From NCBI RefSeq assembly GCF_028291725.1, contig NZ_JAQGNT010000027.1, positions 1 to 64,000 on the forward strand: 64,000 bases of DNA, written 5' to 3'. Positions 19,148 to 26,386 of this stretch are shown piece by piece (position 1 is the stretch's first letter; each line of letters starts with the position of its first letter). The position numbers and the translations under genes are program-made. The notes under the pieces are model-generated. The model made no database searches. It worked only from the letters and a program-made list of their open reading frames with translations, and was not told the origin of the DNA. Source of the DNA: Hydrocarboniphaga sp. (GTDB lineage Bacteria > Pseudomonadota > Gammaproteobacteria > Nevskiales > Nevskiaceae).

Positions 19148-20041
19148 CTAGCGCTTCCCCTTAAAGCGGATCGCCCACGATTCCCGTAGTTCTTCATCTT
19201 CGGCTGCCTCGTCGACTTCATCTTCATCGAACGAAAGTAGGGTCAGCCGGTATCCATTGGCCTGCACGAGCACCTGCTCGTAGAGGGACGGAAGACGGGT
19301 GCCGATCGTCGTGCTGAGCCACGTGGACCCGTCAACCGTTTCACAGTCCGACGGCCGGCCTAGCGGTGGATTCAACCGCGCGGTGATGGCCGTACGCGGA
19401 ATGGCTTCGCCTGATCGAACATCAATAAATGGAAAATCTCGCTGTCGATAGATGCGCAGCACCTTTCCCAAATGGGAGACGATCGCCGCACACCGCTCGC
19501 CGCGTAGCTCAACATAGCGACGCGCAGTCGCCTCCTTACTCATTTGATAGCGACCGGCAAGGTACAGGATGTGTTCGATATCGACGCCGGCCTTTTTCTT
19601 CAGGTCTCTGGAGATGGCAACCGCAGGCAGAAGCAGTAGCACCGAAAACCGGTTGGCCTGAACCTCGATATCTGCCAATCGATCAACTTGGCCCGTGATT
19701 GTTTTCCTCATGTCGCCGGTGGAACAGCGAAATCCATCGTTTGCCGGTGGCTGGTGCCACGTACACAAAAAATGCCCCAGTTCGTGCCCGACGGTGAATC
19801 GTCGCCGCTCGAGGCTGCTTCCTTCTTTAACGAGAATAGCGCCGCTGGAACGCTCCGCATCGGTGACCAAGCCACCTTCGAAACCGTCGGCTTCCAAGCC
19901 GCGGATATCCGCGATGTCGAGTGCAAGCGCGATGTCCTCTATCGGTACCGGCGTCGGAATTTCCGACATCTGCCTGAAAATCTCATCGGCGATTTTTTCA
20001 AGCGAGCCACAATCGGCGAGTTCCATCCGAGAGAGGATCAC
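19148..20041 (-). CDS. ImmA/IrrE-family metallopeptidase
   Basis: 297 residues with the zinc-protease motif HELGH at 86-90 ('FTVGHELGHFLCTWH') and a downstream Glu in 'DIEVQANRFS', the layout of ImmA/IrrE (COG2856) peptidases that cleave or inactivate a partner repressor. The C-terminal 150 residues are a long extension ending in an acidic stretch ('LLSFDEDEVDEAAEDEELRE'). The GTG start overlaps the stop of the XRE gene (GTGA); ATG at 20026 is an alternative. Paired with the upstream XRE regulator, it probably forms a derepression switch like ImmR/ImmA. Target genes are unknown; the divergent DUF2188-TIR operon is the obvious candidate. Confidence 0.88.
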   Translation of the reverse strand: MILSRMELADCGSLEKIADEIFRQMSEIPTPVPIEDIALALDIADIRGLEADGFEGGLVTDAERSSGAILVKEGSSLERRRFTVGHELGHFLCTWHQPPANDGFRCSTGDMRKTITGQVDRLADIEVQANRFSVLLLLPAVAISRDLKKKAGVDIEHILYLAGRYQMSKEATARRYVELRGERCAAIVSHLGKVLRIYRQRDFPFIDVRSGEAIPRTAITARLNPPLGRPSDCETVDGSTWLSTTIGTRLPSLYEQVLVQANGYRLTLLSFDEDEVDEAAEDEELRESWAIRFKGKR

Positions 20042-20355
20042 TTGTCCGACTTCTTCAGTGATTTCATGACGGCTTGAATCGTCTCTCGATCACGCTCTGA
20101 CAGCCCTTTCAGATCCCGGAACATCACAAGCAATTCTGGCGAATCTGTCTCCAATGGTTCCTCACCGACAAGGATCGAAACTGTCGTTTCAAAGTGGCTG
20201 GCCAGCCGGGTCAACAGATCAAGTGTTGGATTCCTGGCCTTCCCCGTTTCGATGTCCCAGATATGCGCCTTCGAGCCGCCTACTGCGTCAGCCACCTCCT
20301 GTAATGTTTCTCCCTTTTTTAGCCGCAGCTGCTTCAGGCGGGCGCCCAGGGCCAT
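20038..20355 (-). CDS. XRE-family helix-turn-helix repressor
   Basis: 105 residues. The first 60 are a Cro/C1 HTH ('LKQLRLKKGETLQEVADAVG', 'SKAHIWDIETGKARNPTLDL'); the rest is a short tail that could be the recognition site for the neighbouring peptidase ('LSERDRETIQAVMKSLKK'). It is translationally coupled to the ImmA/IrrE gene. A perfect minus-strand TATAAT (complement at 20392-20397) lies about 40 bp upstream of the start, inside an inverted repeat, which suggests autoregulation and possibly joint control of the divergent DUF2188-TIR pair. Confidence 0.9.
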   Translation of the reverse strand: MALGARLKQLRLKKGETLQEVADAVGGSKAHIWDIETGKARNPTLDLLTRLASHFETTVSILVGEEPLETDSPELLVMFRDLKGLSERDRETIQAVMKSLKKSDK

Positions 20356-20385
20356 ATAAGACTCTCCAGTTTGTTCGATATAGTG

Positions 20386-20411
20386 GTACAGATTATACTA
20401 ACAGGCTGTAC
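20386..20411. promoter_or_regulatory. Inverted repeat over divergent promoter (likely operator)
   Basis: GTACAG-N14-CTGTAC brackets a perfect TATAAT for the XRE gene on the minus strand. A related ACTGTAC word lies at about 20434-20440 nearer the plus-strand genes. The placement fits repressor binding by the XRE protein; no strong -35 box is visible. Confidence 0.6.
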
Positions 20412-20479
20412 TTGAGCCCTGACATCTGTTATAACTGTACTCGCTGTAAGTCCAGTTGAACAACCTTTAGGAGTTTCAA

Positions 20480-20692
20480 ATGAAGAAAGATGGTGGAAAC
20501 AACCTGTTTGTCGAGAAACACCCCAACGGCTTCGCCGTTTTGAGGCCAGGCGCGGACCGCGCCAGCGCAGTTAAGTCCACCCAGGGCGAGGCGATCGATC
20601 GCGCACGCGAGATCAATCCCAAGGCGGCGGTCCATGTCGAGCGTGTTCGTCACACCACGGTTGGTAAGCCGGATCAGTGGCGCAAGCCGTAA
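20480..20692 (+). CDS. DUF2188 small protein
   Basis: 70 residues forming one DUF2188 unit: 'NNLFVEKHPNGFAVLRPGAD', then 'SAVKSTQGEAIDRAREINP', then 'AVHVERVRH'. An ideal AGGAG sits 6 nt before the ATG. It lies 15 nt upstream of a TIR-domain gene on the same strand, so the two should be co-expressed. The biochemical role of DUF2188 is not established; its presence beside a TIR gene suggests an accessory or inhibitory role in a defence or toxin pair. It is divergent from the XRE/ImmA switch. Confidence 0.88.
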   Translation: MKKDGGNNLFVEKHPNGFAVLRPGADRASAVKSTQGEAIDRAREINPKAAVHVERVRHTTVGKPDQWRKP

Positions 20693-20707
20693 CGGGAGCA
20701 TCACGAC

Positions 20708-21418
20708 ATGTCTAGTTGCACAGCACCTGTAAGAGGCCATCGCTCATCGAGCGCCGCAGCGGACTGCCCTGCATGCGGTGGCCGCTATGGCCGCCACAGC
20801 AGCTACAGCAGCTACGCGTCGTACCCGTACCCGTCCCCGTCCTACTCTTCGTCGGGGAGTAGTGGGGGTGGCCGAAGTAGCGGCGGCGGGGTCGGCAGCA
20901 GCGCAAGGCCGCGTTGGTCGCCTGCCGGTTCGTCCGTGGCGTATTCGCTTGACGAGGTGCGGGCACTCACCCCGGTCCGCCGAAGCGTCGAGGAGCGAGT
21001 ACCTCTGCCAGATCGTCGGGACGTTTTTCTCTGCCATGCGTGGGACGATCGGGGAGGGGCGGCCAAGGAGCTGCATGATTTGCTCGAGTCACGCGGTGTC
21101 TCGGTCTGGTTCAGTGAGAAGGACGTTGCCCTCGGCACGTCGTTGCTCCGCGAAATCGACAAGGGACTGGCAAAATCGCGAGTCGGGATCGTGCTGGTGA
21201 CCCCTGCACTGCTGCGCCGCCTCCGAGGTGAGGGCATCGCCGACAAAGAGCTTTCGGCACTTCTAGCGCGTGACCTGCTTGTTCCCATCGTGCACGACAC
21301 GACGTATGACGTTCTCCGCGACGTCAGCCCCCTGCTCGGCTCGCGGAGCGGCCTGAACACTGCAGAAGATACGATGGCAAACGTCGCGGCCAAGCTTGCC
21401 GAGCTGGTTGCCCCCTAG
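20708..21418 (+). CDS. TIR-domain protein with Ser/Gly-rich N-terminal linker
   Basis: 236 residues. It opens with a CxxC knuckle ('CPACGGRYG' at 20-28), then a 45-residue Ser/Tyr/Pro/Gly linker, and a TIR domain from about 104 to 232: 'RRDVFLCHAWDDRGGAAKEL', 'GVSVWFSEKDVALG', 'VGIVLVTPALL', and a candidate catalytic Glu181 in 'ADKELSALLARD'. Many bacterial TIR domains are NADases or make NAD-derived signals. It lies directly after the DUF2188 gene. It is a different TIR subfamily from the ThsB-like protein 5 kb away, so the island carries two independent TIR modules. Confidence 0.9.
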   Translation: MSSCTAPVRGHRSSSAAADCPACGGRYGRHSSYSSYASYPYPSPSYSSSGSSGGGRSSGGGVGSSARPRWSPAGSSVAYSLDEVRALTPVRRSVEERVPLPDRRDVFLCHAWDDRGGAAKELHDLLESRGVSVWFSEKDVALGTSLLREIDKGLAKSRVGIVLVTPALLRRLRGEGIADKELSALLARDLLVPIVHDTTYDVLRDVSPLLGSRSGLNTAEDTMANVAAKLAELVAP

Positions 21419-21832
21419 CTCCGGTAGCCTGGGAATCGGTGAGGGGATCGAGTAGTCCTGTCCTAGCGCAATGCGGAAGGCGCCGCCGTGATAAGGAGAA
21501 AGCGCCTTCCGGGACGCGGCTTTCATCTTCAGCGATTGAAGGTGCCAATCACGCGAACGCTGTTCCGTGGCGACGACTTTCTAAAGGAGCAAAAGGTCTT
21601 TATTGGTCCGCCGATCGTCGTGCGTAACTTTGCTTCCAATGGTCAACGAGCGGCGTCCAGGAATGGACACTGGCAATGTCATGGCAAATGGAATCGGTTC
21701 GCCGAGTGCCGCCCACTCTTCGAGGTGGAACGTATCGGGCGTCAGGCCGATGCCGACTCCTAGTCTTCTGAACGATGAAATCCATGTCGTTCCGGAAAGC
21801 TCAAGCTCGCACCGTGACACGGAGCTATCCAG
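21419..21832. other. Unassigned 414-bp gap
   Basis: No gene I can support. A minus-strand frame at 21581-21820 contains 'TPDTFHLEEWAALGEPIPFA' and a plus-strand frame at 21488-21763 contains 'FRGDDFLKEQKVFIGPP'. Both look partly protein-like, but neither matches a known family or has a convincing ribosome-binding site. A decayed gene is possible. Confidence 0.3.
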
Positions 21833-22285
21833 ATGAAACTCTTACTTGCCTCCGACTGGTGCCGGAAGTATTTCGCGGAGGAGAGCATGCCCGATCCACA
21901 CTCCGTGCATGGCTGGATACAGAAAGGTGTCGTACCGGGTGAGACGTTCGGCAAACAGGCGTACGTCGATGAAAGCGCATGGCTCGCGCATAGCCGCGGC
22001 GCAGGCGATGAATTGCCTGATGTCATCCATTCGGGACCGATCAAGACCGACTTTTATCAGCCCGCACCAAATGCGCTGCGCATCCTGCGCCGCCGTGACC
22101 TTCAAGCCAGCGTGCGGCTTTCGCGCAGCACCATTTACGACAAGATCAACCCGCTGTCTTTGCGCTACGACGCCACTTTTCCGAAGCCGATCCGCCTGGG
22201 TGGTGGCGCGGCCGTGGGCTGGCTCGCCCATGAAGTGGATGCCTGGCTGCTGGCGCGGATGGACGCCAGCCGCAAGACGGTCTGA
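21833..22285 (+). CDS. AlpA/excisionase-type DNA-binding protein
   Basis: 150 residues with two MerR/AlpA-like halves. The first ('SDWCRKYFAEES', 'SVHGWIQKGVVPGETFGKQA' then YVDE) resembles excisionase winged helices. The second ('ILRRRDLQASVRLSRSTIYD', 'FPKPIRLGGGAAVGWLAHEV') is a classic AlpA regulator. AlpA proteins activate island or prophage integrase and excision functions. It is the last gene before the right att region, opposite the integrase across the island, and probably acts as the excision or regulatory factor. The double layout is longer than the usual 70-residue AlpA. Confidence 0.85.
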   Translation: MKLLLASDWCRKYFAEESMPDPHSVHGWIQKGVVPGETFGKQAYVDESAWLAHSRGAGDELPDVIHSGPIKTDFYQPAPNALRILRRRDLQASVRLSRSTIYDKINPLSLRYDATFPKPIRLGGGAAVGWLAHEVDAWLLARMDASRKTV

Positions 22286-22402
22286 CCGACGTTGCCAGCC
22301 AACTGCCGATCCGCGCGCCGACAAGAGGAGCGGCGCGCGACGGCCGCGCAAGTAATCCTACGGGAGCTTCCGGTGTAGACCGTTCGTTTAAAATTTGCCC
22401 GC

Positions 22403-22416
22403 CGTTGCCGGCAACG
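22403..22416. repeat. Perfect 14-bp palindrome near right island end
   Basis: CGTTGCCGGCAACG is a gapless palindrome between the AlpA gene and the GGGGGCAACT array. It could be a protein-binding site for island excision; no family link is visible. Confidence 0.5.
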
Positions 22417-22467
22417 ATCGGCTGATGCAGGGCGGCATGCCTCCGTTTACAGCATCGAAGGGCCGCT

Positions 22468-22489
22468 GGGGGCAACTATGGGGGCAACT
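22468..22489. repeat. GGGGGCAACT pair, right end of island
   Basis: Two exact GGGGGCAACT units at 22468-22477 and 22480-22489 match the three-unit array at 5683-5714 in sequence and orientation. They lie just inside the right repeat of the putative att site. Confidence 0.7.
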
Positions 22490-22549
22490 GAAATTCACGC
22501 ATTCAATAAGTAGCTTGAATTTAGGAAAATAATGCGTAAATGTGATAGT

Positions 22550-22619
22550 TGTACTAACCAAATACTTGTCCATATATGTCCCGTTTCATCCTTAAGCCCG
22601 CGTAATTGCGGGCTTTTTT
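22550..22619. other. Putative island attachment site, right (att)
   Basis: A degenerate copy of the tRNA-Val 3' end plus terminator found at 5566-5638: TGTACTA, ACCAAA, GTCCA, GTCC and the GCGTAATTGCGGG hairpin recur in order with a 3-bp gap. It no longer forms a tRNA end. It marks both the right edge of the first island and the left edge of the second integrase element. Confidence 0.6.
22596..22619 (+). terminator. Rho-independent terminator, second copy
   Basis: GCCCGC-GTAATT-GCGGGC plus six T residues, with the same loop and stem as the hairpin after tRNA-Val. It probably arrived with the attachment site rather than as a local gene terminator. Confidence 0.85.
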
Positions 22620-22715
22620 GTGGGAGCCTTGTCCCGTCTTGTCCATTCCCGTCCATTGACATCCCTGATTCTTGGGGGCCGGATATAGGGGTCAGGAAGT
22701 GAATAGGGGCCAGCC

Positions 22716-23775
22716 ATGCGGAAAATCGTCGGTTTGACGCACACCGGATGCAAAAACGCGAAGGCGCGAGAGAAGTCTTACAAGCTGTTCCATGGAGGCG
22801 GGCTCTGTCTACCTGGAAGTCGAGCCATCCGGCCGCAAAGTGTGGCGCATGAAATTCACCCACGACGGCAAAGAGTATCGCGTGAAGGCGGGAGGGTGGG
22901 TGGAGAGTCATTCGGAAAAGGTCATCGCCCGGCTCGAGCGCGACGTGTTCCCCTGGATCGGCAAACGCCCCATCTCCGCAATTACGGCACCGGAAGTCTT
23001 GATCGTGTTGCGCCGCATTGAATCCCGTGGCGCCCTGGATACGGCCCACAGAGCGAAGCAGGACTGTGGGGCTGTCTTCCGGTATGCGATCCATGACGGG
23101 CGAGCAGAGCGCGACCCCACTGCCGATCTCCGCGGCGCTTTACCGCCGGCCAGGGGCGGGCACTTTGCGACAATCACGGAACCGAAGGCCATAGGCGAGT
23201 TGCTGCGCGCGATCCACGGGTATTCCGGAACCTTCGCCACCTGCTGTGCGTTGAAGCTGGCACCGCTGGTATTCGTCCGCCCCGGAGAGCTTCGGAACGC
23301 TGAGTGGTCTGAGGTCGATCTGGAGAAAGCCGAGTGGCGCATCCCGAGCGACAAGATGAAAGCCGGCGAGCCCCACATCGTCCCGCTGTCGGAGCAAGCC
23401 GTGGCGGTGCTCGCCGATTTGCAGCCGCTGACAGGCGACGATCGCTACCTATTCCCGAGCGAGCGGACCAGGACGCGGCCGATGTCTGAGAACACCATCC
23501 TTGCCGCTCTGCGTCGTCTCGGTTATTCCACCGACCAGATGAGTGGGCACGGCTTCCGGGCTATGGCATCGACGCTGCTGAACGAGCAGGGCTGGAACAG
23601 GGACGCGATCGAGCGGCAGCTCGCACATGCTGAGCGCAACCGCGTGCGGGCCTCGTACAACTATGCTGAGCACCTGCCGGAGCGCCGCAAGATGATGCAG
23701 GCCTGGGCCGACTACTTGGACATGCTCAAAAACGAGCGCAAGGTGATTGATCAGCACTTCGGCAGGGCGGCTTGA
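22716..23775 (+). pseudogene. int: Degenerate tyrosine integrase (sister of 5744-6949)
   Basis: Closely related to the first integrase along its catalytic part ('RPGELRNAEWSEVD', 'HGFRAMASTLLNEQGW', 'ASYNYAEHLPERR' all present). The start at 22716 ('KIVGLTHTGCKNAKAREKSY') is interrupted by a +1 frameshift near 22800, after 'LFHGGGL'; the second frame resumes with 'YLEVEPSGRKVWRMKFTHDG'. About 55-60 residues between the arm domain and 'WVESHSEK' are deleted. The upstream DNA keeps 'CCATTGAC' and decayed GGGG(G)C(A/C) words in the places where the intact integrase has the GGGGGCAACT array. The catalytic domain could still be made from the ATG at 22792, but recombination is unlikely. Confidence 0.88.
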
Positions 23776-23801
23776 CTATGTCATGCACTGCATTACAATG
23801 C
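23772..23801 (+). promoter_or_regulatory. higBA promoter with palindromic operator
   Basis: TTGACT (23772-23777), 16-bp spacer and TACAAT (23794-23799) make a near-consensus sigma70 promoter 25 bp before higB. GCATT-AC-AATGC (23790-23801) overlaps the -10 box and is a good candidate HigA operator, as in autoregulated toxin-antitoxin operons. Confidence 0.75.
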
Positions 23802-23824
23802 TCTATAGCTAATTACAGACACCG

Positions 23825-24103
23825 ATGATCCGCACATTCCGCCATCGTGGGCTTGAGCGCTTTTTCACCCGGAGCGACTACCGCGGCATTCCGGCACAGT
23901 TTGCGCCGCGTCTGGAGCGGCTGCTGGATCGCCTGGATGCATCAACGAAGGCTGACGACATGAACCTGCCCGGCTACAAGTTTCACGGCCTGAAAGGTGA
24001 GCGCAAGGGCACATTTGCTGTGTCAGTGTCGGGGAACTGGCGCCTGACCTTTCGTTTCGATGGCGAGGACGCCATCGACGTCGATCTTGAGGACTACCAC
24101 TGA
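23825..24103 (+). CDS. higB: HigB-type toxin (RelE/ParE fold)
   Basis: 92 residues matching the HigB/killer family: 'TFRHRGLERFFTRSDYRGI', 'LPGYKFHGLKGERKGTFAVS' and 'SGNWRLTFRFDGEDAIDVDL'. Such toxins cleave mRNA on the ribosome. It precedes its antitoxin, the usual HigBA order, and its TGA overlaps the higA ATG by one base. The family-typical 'LKG...G.(W/F).(V/I).(V/I)..N.R..F.(F/W)' pattern is complete, so it should be functional. It lies in the remains of the second element. Confidence 0.93.
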   Translation: MIRTFRHRGLERFFTRSDYRGIPAQFAPRLERLLDRLDASTKADDMNLPGYKFHGLKGERKGTFAVSVSGNWRLTFRFDGEDAIDVDLEDYH

Positions 24104-24411
24104 TGAAGACCTTACGAAATCCCGACCGACGCCCCACGCATCCGGGCGCAGTGCTGCGCGAGGATGTATTGCCTGCGCTCGACATGTCGCAGACCGCTTT
24201 CGCCGAGCGCCTGGGTGTCAGCCGCCTCACCGTCTCCGATCTGTTGCTAGAGAAGCGTGGCCTTTCGGCCGAGATGGCGGCCCGAATCGGAAAACTGCTG
24301 AACACGTCCCCCGAGAGTTGGCTGCGCATGCAACAGGGCGTGGATCTGTGGGATGTAATGCAGAAGCCGGAGAAACTGGCAGGCATCAAGCCCATTGAGA
24401 AAGCCGCATGA
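24103..24411 (+). CDS. higA: HigA-type antitoxin
   Basis: 102 residues with a single XRE HTH ('SQTAFAERLGVSRLTVSDLL', 'RGLSAEMAARIGKLLNTSPE') and the HigA opening 'RRPTHPGAVLREDVLPAL'. It neutralises HigB and represses the operon, probably through the GCATT-AC-AATGC site over the promoter. Translationally coupled to higB. It is followed by a perfect 12-bp inverted repeat. Confidence 0.93.
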   Translation: MKTLRNPDRRPTHPGAVLREDVLPALDMSQTAFAERLGVSRLTVSDLLLEKRGLSAEMAARIGKLLNTSPESWLRMQQGVDLWDVMQKPEKLAGIKPIEKAA

Positions 24412-24441
24412 TAGATTGAACCGCTCGGCCACCCTCTTTTG

Positions 24442-24466
24442 AACTACTGCAAATTTTGCAGTAGTT
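24442..24466. repeat. Perfect 12-bp inverted repeat between convergent genes
   Basis: AACTACTGCAAA-T-TTTGCAGTAGTT lies between the 3' ends of higA and the convergent minus-strand gene. It is AT-rich with no T tract beyond the arm, so it is a weak terminator at best. It could be a bidirectional transcript end or a recombination or protein-binding site. Confidence 0.7.
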
Positions 24467-24501
24467 GCAGATGCGGTGTCGGTTGATCTGATCGGTCGCC
24501 T

Positions 24502-24903
24502 CTACCGTAAAAAACCCTGCTCCACTTTCGCGAGAGTGACGCCAAGTTTCTTGGCGATTTCTTTTGCCGACGACCCGGCAGCCTGCATCTCACTGACCTG
24601 TTTTGGCAGGACCTCGTACTCGAAGGCGTTGCCGGCCTTGTATGCCACCGCCTCGCCAAAATGCTGCTGAGCTGCGTGCTCTCGAGCCGCCCGCGTTCGA
24701 AAGACGCCGAAGTTGCTGGTCTCCGCCAATTCACGGGCCATCGCGAGCGTCTGCTCTTCGTCGATGCGGCGATCATTTTCGTAGTCCTCGTCCTCTTCGC
24801 TCTCCTGGTACTCCTCCCCTTCCGCGTCGTCGAGGCTATCGCCGTAGGCTGGATCTGCATTGAACAAGTACAGGCCAGCGCCAGAGCACTCGAACTTCAC
24901 CAT
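24502..24903 (-). CDS. Acidic conserved-looking protein of unknown function
   Basis: 133 residues from the ATG at 24903 ('MVKFECSGAGLYLFNADPAY'); an ATG at 24921 is possible, and neither has a clear ribosome-binding site. The middle is strongly acidic ('DSLDDAEGEEYQESEEDEDY'). The C-terminal 35 residues look like a small HTH ('AAGSSAKEIAKKLGVTLAKV'). No transmembrane segment. I do not recognise a family. Codon use and the biased third position look like a real gene. It converges on higBA and may be the last gene of the second element or the first of the chromosomal backbone. Confidence 0.6.
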   Translation of the reverse strand: MVKFECSGAGLYLFNADPAYGDSLDDAEGEEYQESEEDEDYENDRRIDEEQTLAMARELAETSNFGVFRTRAAREHAAQQHFGEAVAYKAGNAFEYEVLPKQVSEMQAAGSSAKEIAKKLGVTLAKVEQGFLR

Positions 24904-24921
24904 TGGGCCCAGATGGAACAT

Positions 24922-25200
24922 GGCAGAGCGTTACCGAGGACGTTTATACCGCTGTGGATATTCCGGACATCGGCACCGGTTCTTCGAGGTACGGCGCGGA
25001 TTGTTTGAGACAGGGGTGGATTCTCCTGACTGGCTTGCCGGCGGAAAGGCGATCCGGTCTGGTGCAGCCGTCGTGCTGGCCGGCGGGCTCTTCGAATGCG
25101 ATTATCGGCCGGCTGATTCGGAATGGGCGACGCGCGGCAAACTCGCTTCGAGCCGGCCAAGGTGTGTTCGCCCATGCAGTTCGTATTCAAGGAAGAGTCC
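24922..25200. other. Gap upstream of the efflux operon
   Basis: No gene I can support. It contains the region from which the efflux operon must be transcribed. No TetR-type repressor gene, the usual neighbour of such operons, is present on either strand, and no strong promoter boxes stand out. Confidence 0.4.
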
Positions 25201-26367
25201 ATGGTGAGTCGTTTCCGGTATGTGGCGCCACGAGGTCTGGCACTGGGCTTCGCCGTGGCGCTGATGAGCCTGGCGGCCTGCGGGCAGAAGCAGGCACCGC
25301 CACCACCGCCGCCTGCACTGGTCAAGGTCGTGACCCTGCACCCGAGTTCGGTGACCCTGACCACCGATCTTCCGGGCCGGACCGTGGCCTACCGCGTGGC
25401 AGACATCCGTCCGCAGGTCAACGGCCTGATCCAGAAGCGCATGTTCAGTGAAGGCGGCGACGTCAAGGAAGGTCAGCAGCTGTACCAGATCGATCCCGCG
25501 CCGTATCGAGCCACCTACGAGAGCGCCAAGGCCACCGCCCTGTCGTCCCAACAGCAGGTCGATCGCTACAAGCCACTCGCGGCCATCAACGCCGTAAGCC
25601 AGCAGGATTACGACAACGCCGTCGCCACGGCCGCGCAGAGCAAGGCCCAATTGGACATGGCGCAGATCAACCTGGTCTACACGCGGCTGCTGTCGCCGAT
25701 ATCGGGTCGCATCGGGCGCTCATCGGTCACCGAGGGCGCGCTGGTCACCGCCAACCAGACGACGGCGCTGGCGACGGTGCAGCAACTCGATCCGATCTAC
25801 GTCGATGTCACGCAGCCAAGCGCGGTGCTGCTGCGGCTCAAGCGTGAAATGGCGGCGGGCGCCTTGCGCAGCGCCGGCGACAATCAGGCCGAGGTCCATC
25901 TCACGCTCGAAGACGGCAGCGGCTACGCCAGTGCCGGCAAGCTGCAGTTCGCCGAGGTTTCGGTCGATGCGAGCACTGGCTCGGTGACGCTGCGCGCGCT
26001 GTTTCCCAACCCCGACAAGCTGCTGCTGCCCGGCATGTACGTGACCGAGCGTATCGAGGAAGGCCAGCGTGGCGATGCGCTGCTGGTGCCGCAACAGGCC
26101 ATCACGCACAACCAGAAAGGTGATCCGACCGCGATGGTCGTCGGCGCCGGAAACAAGGTGGAAATGCGCCAGCTGAAGACCGACCGCACGATCGGCGATC
26201 AGTGGCTGGTGGCGGACGGGCTTGCGGCCGGCGACCGGGTGATCGTCGAAGGCCTGCAGTTCGTCAAGCCCGGTGCCGTCGTCACGCCCGAGGAATTCCA
26301 GCCGCCAGCGCCGGGCGTCAAGCCTGCGGCTCCGGCCGGCTCCACGCCGCCGCAGCCGGGCAAGTAG
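25201..26367 (+). CDS. RND efflux periplasmic adaptor (AcrA/MexA-like)
   Basis: 388 residues from the ATG at 25201, which has AAGGA 8-9 nt upstream and begins a lipoprotein signal with lipobox 'LAAC'. After a Pro-rich linker come the membrane-fusion domains: '[11 protein letters not shown]'-type lipoyl half (here '[20 protein letters not shown]'), an alpha-hairpin, '[20 protein letters not shown]', and a beta-barrel/membrane-proximal part ending in a Pro/Ala-rich tail. It joins the inner-membrane pump to the outer-membrane channel. First gene of a complete three-gene tripartite efflux operon, 19 nt before the pump gene. Likely exports drugs, solvents or other hydrophobic compounds. Confidence 0.95.
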   Translation: MVSRFRYVAPRGLALGFAVALMSLAACGQKQAPPPPPPALVKVVTLHPSSVTLTTDLPGRTVAYRVADIRPQVNGLIQKRMFSEGGDVKEGQQLYQIDPAPYRATYESAKATALSSQQQVDRYKPLAAINAVSQQDYDNAVATAAQSKAQLDMAQINLVYTRLLSPISGRIGRSSVTEGALVTANQTTALATVQQLDPIYVDVTQPSAVLLRLKREMAAGALRSAGDNQAEVHLTLEDGSGYASAGKLQFAEVSVDASTGSVTLRALFPNPDKLLLPGMYVTERIEEGQRGDALLVPQQAITHNQKGDPTAMVVGAGNKVEMRQLKTDRTIGDQWLVADGLAAGDRVIVEGLQFVKPGAVVTPEEFQPPAPGVKPAAPAGSTPPQPGK

Positions 26368-26386
26368 AGCCACTGGAGTTCACCCG

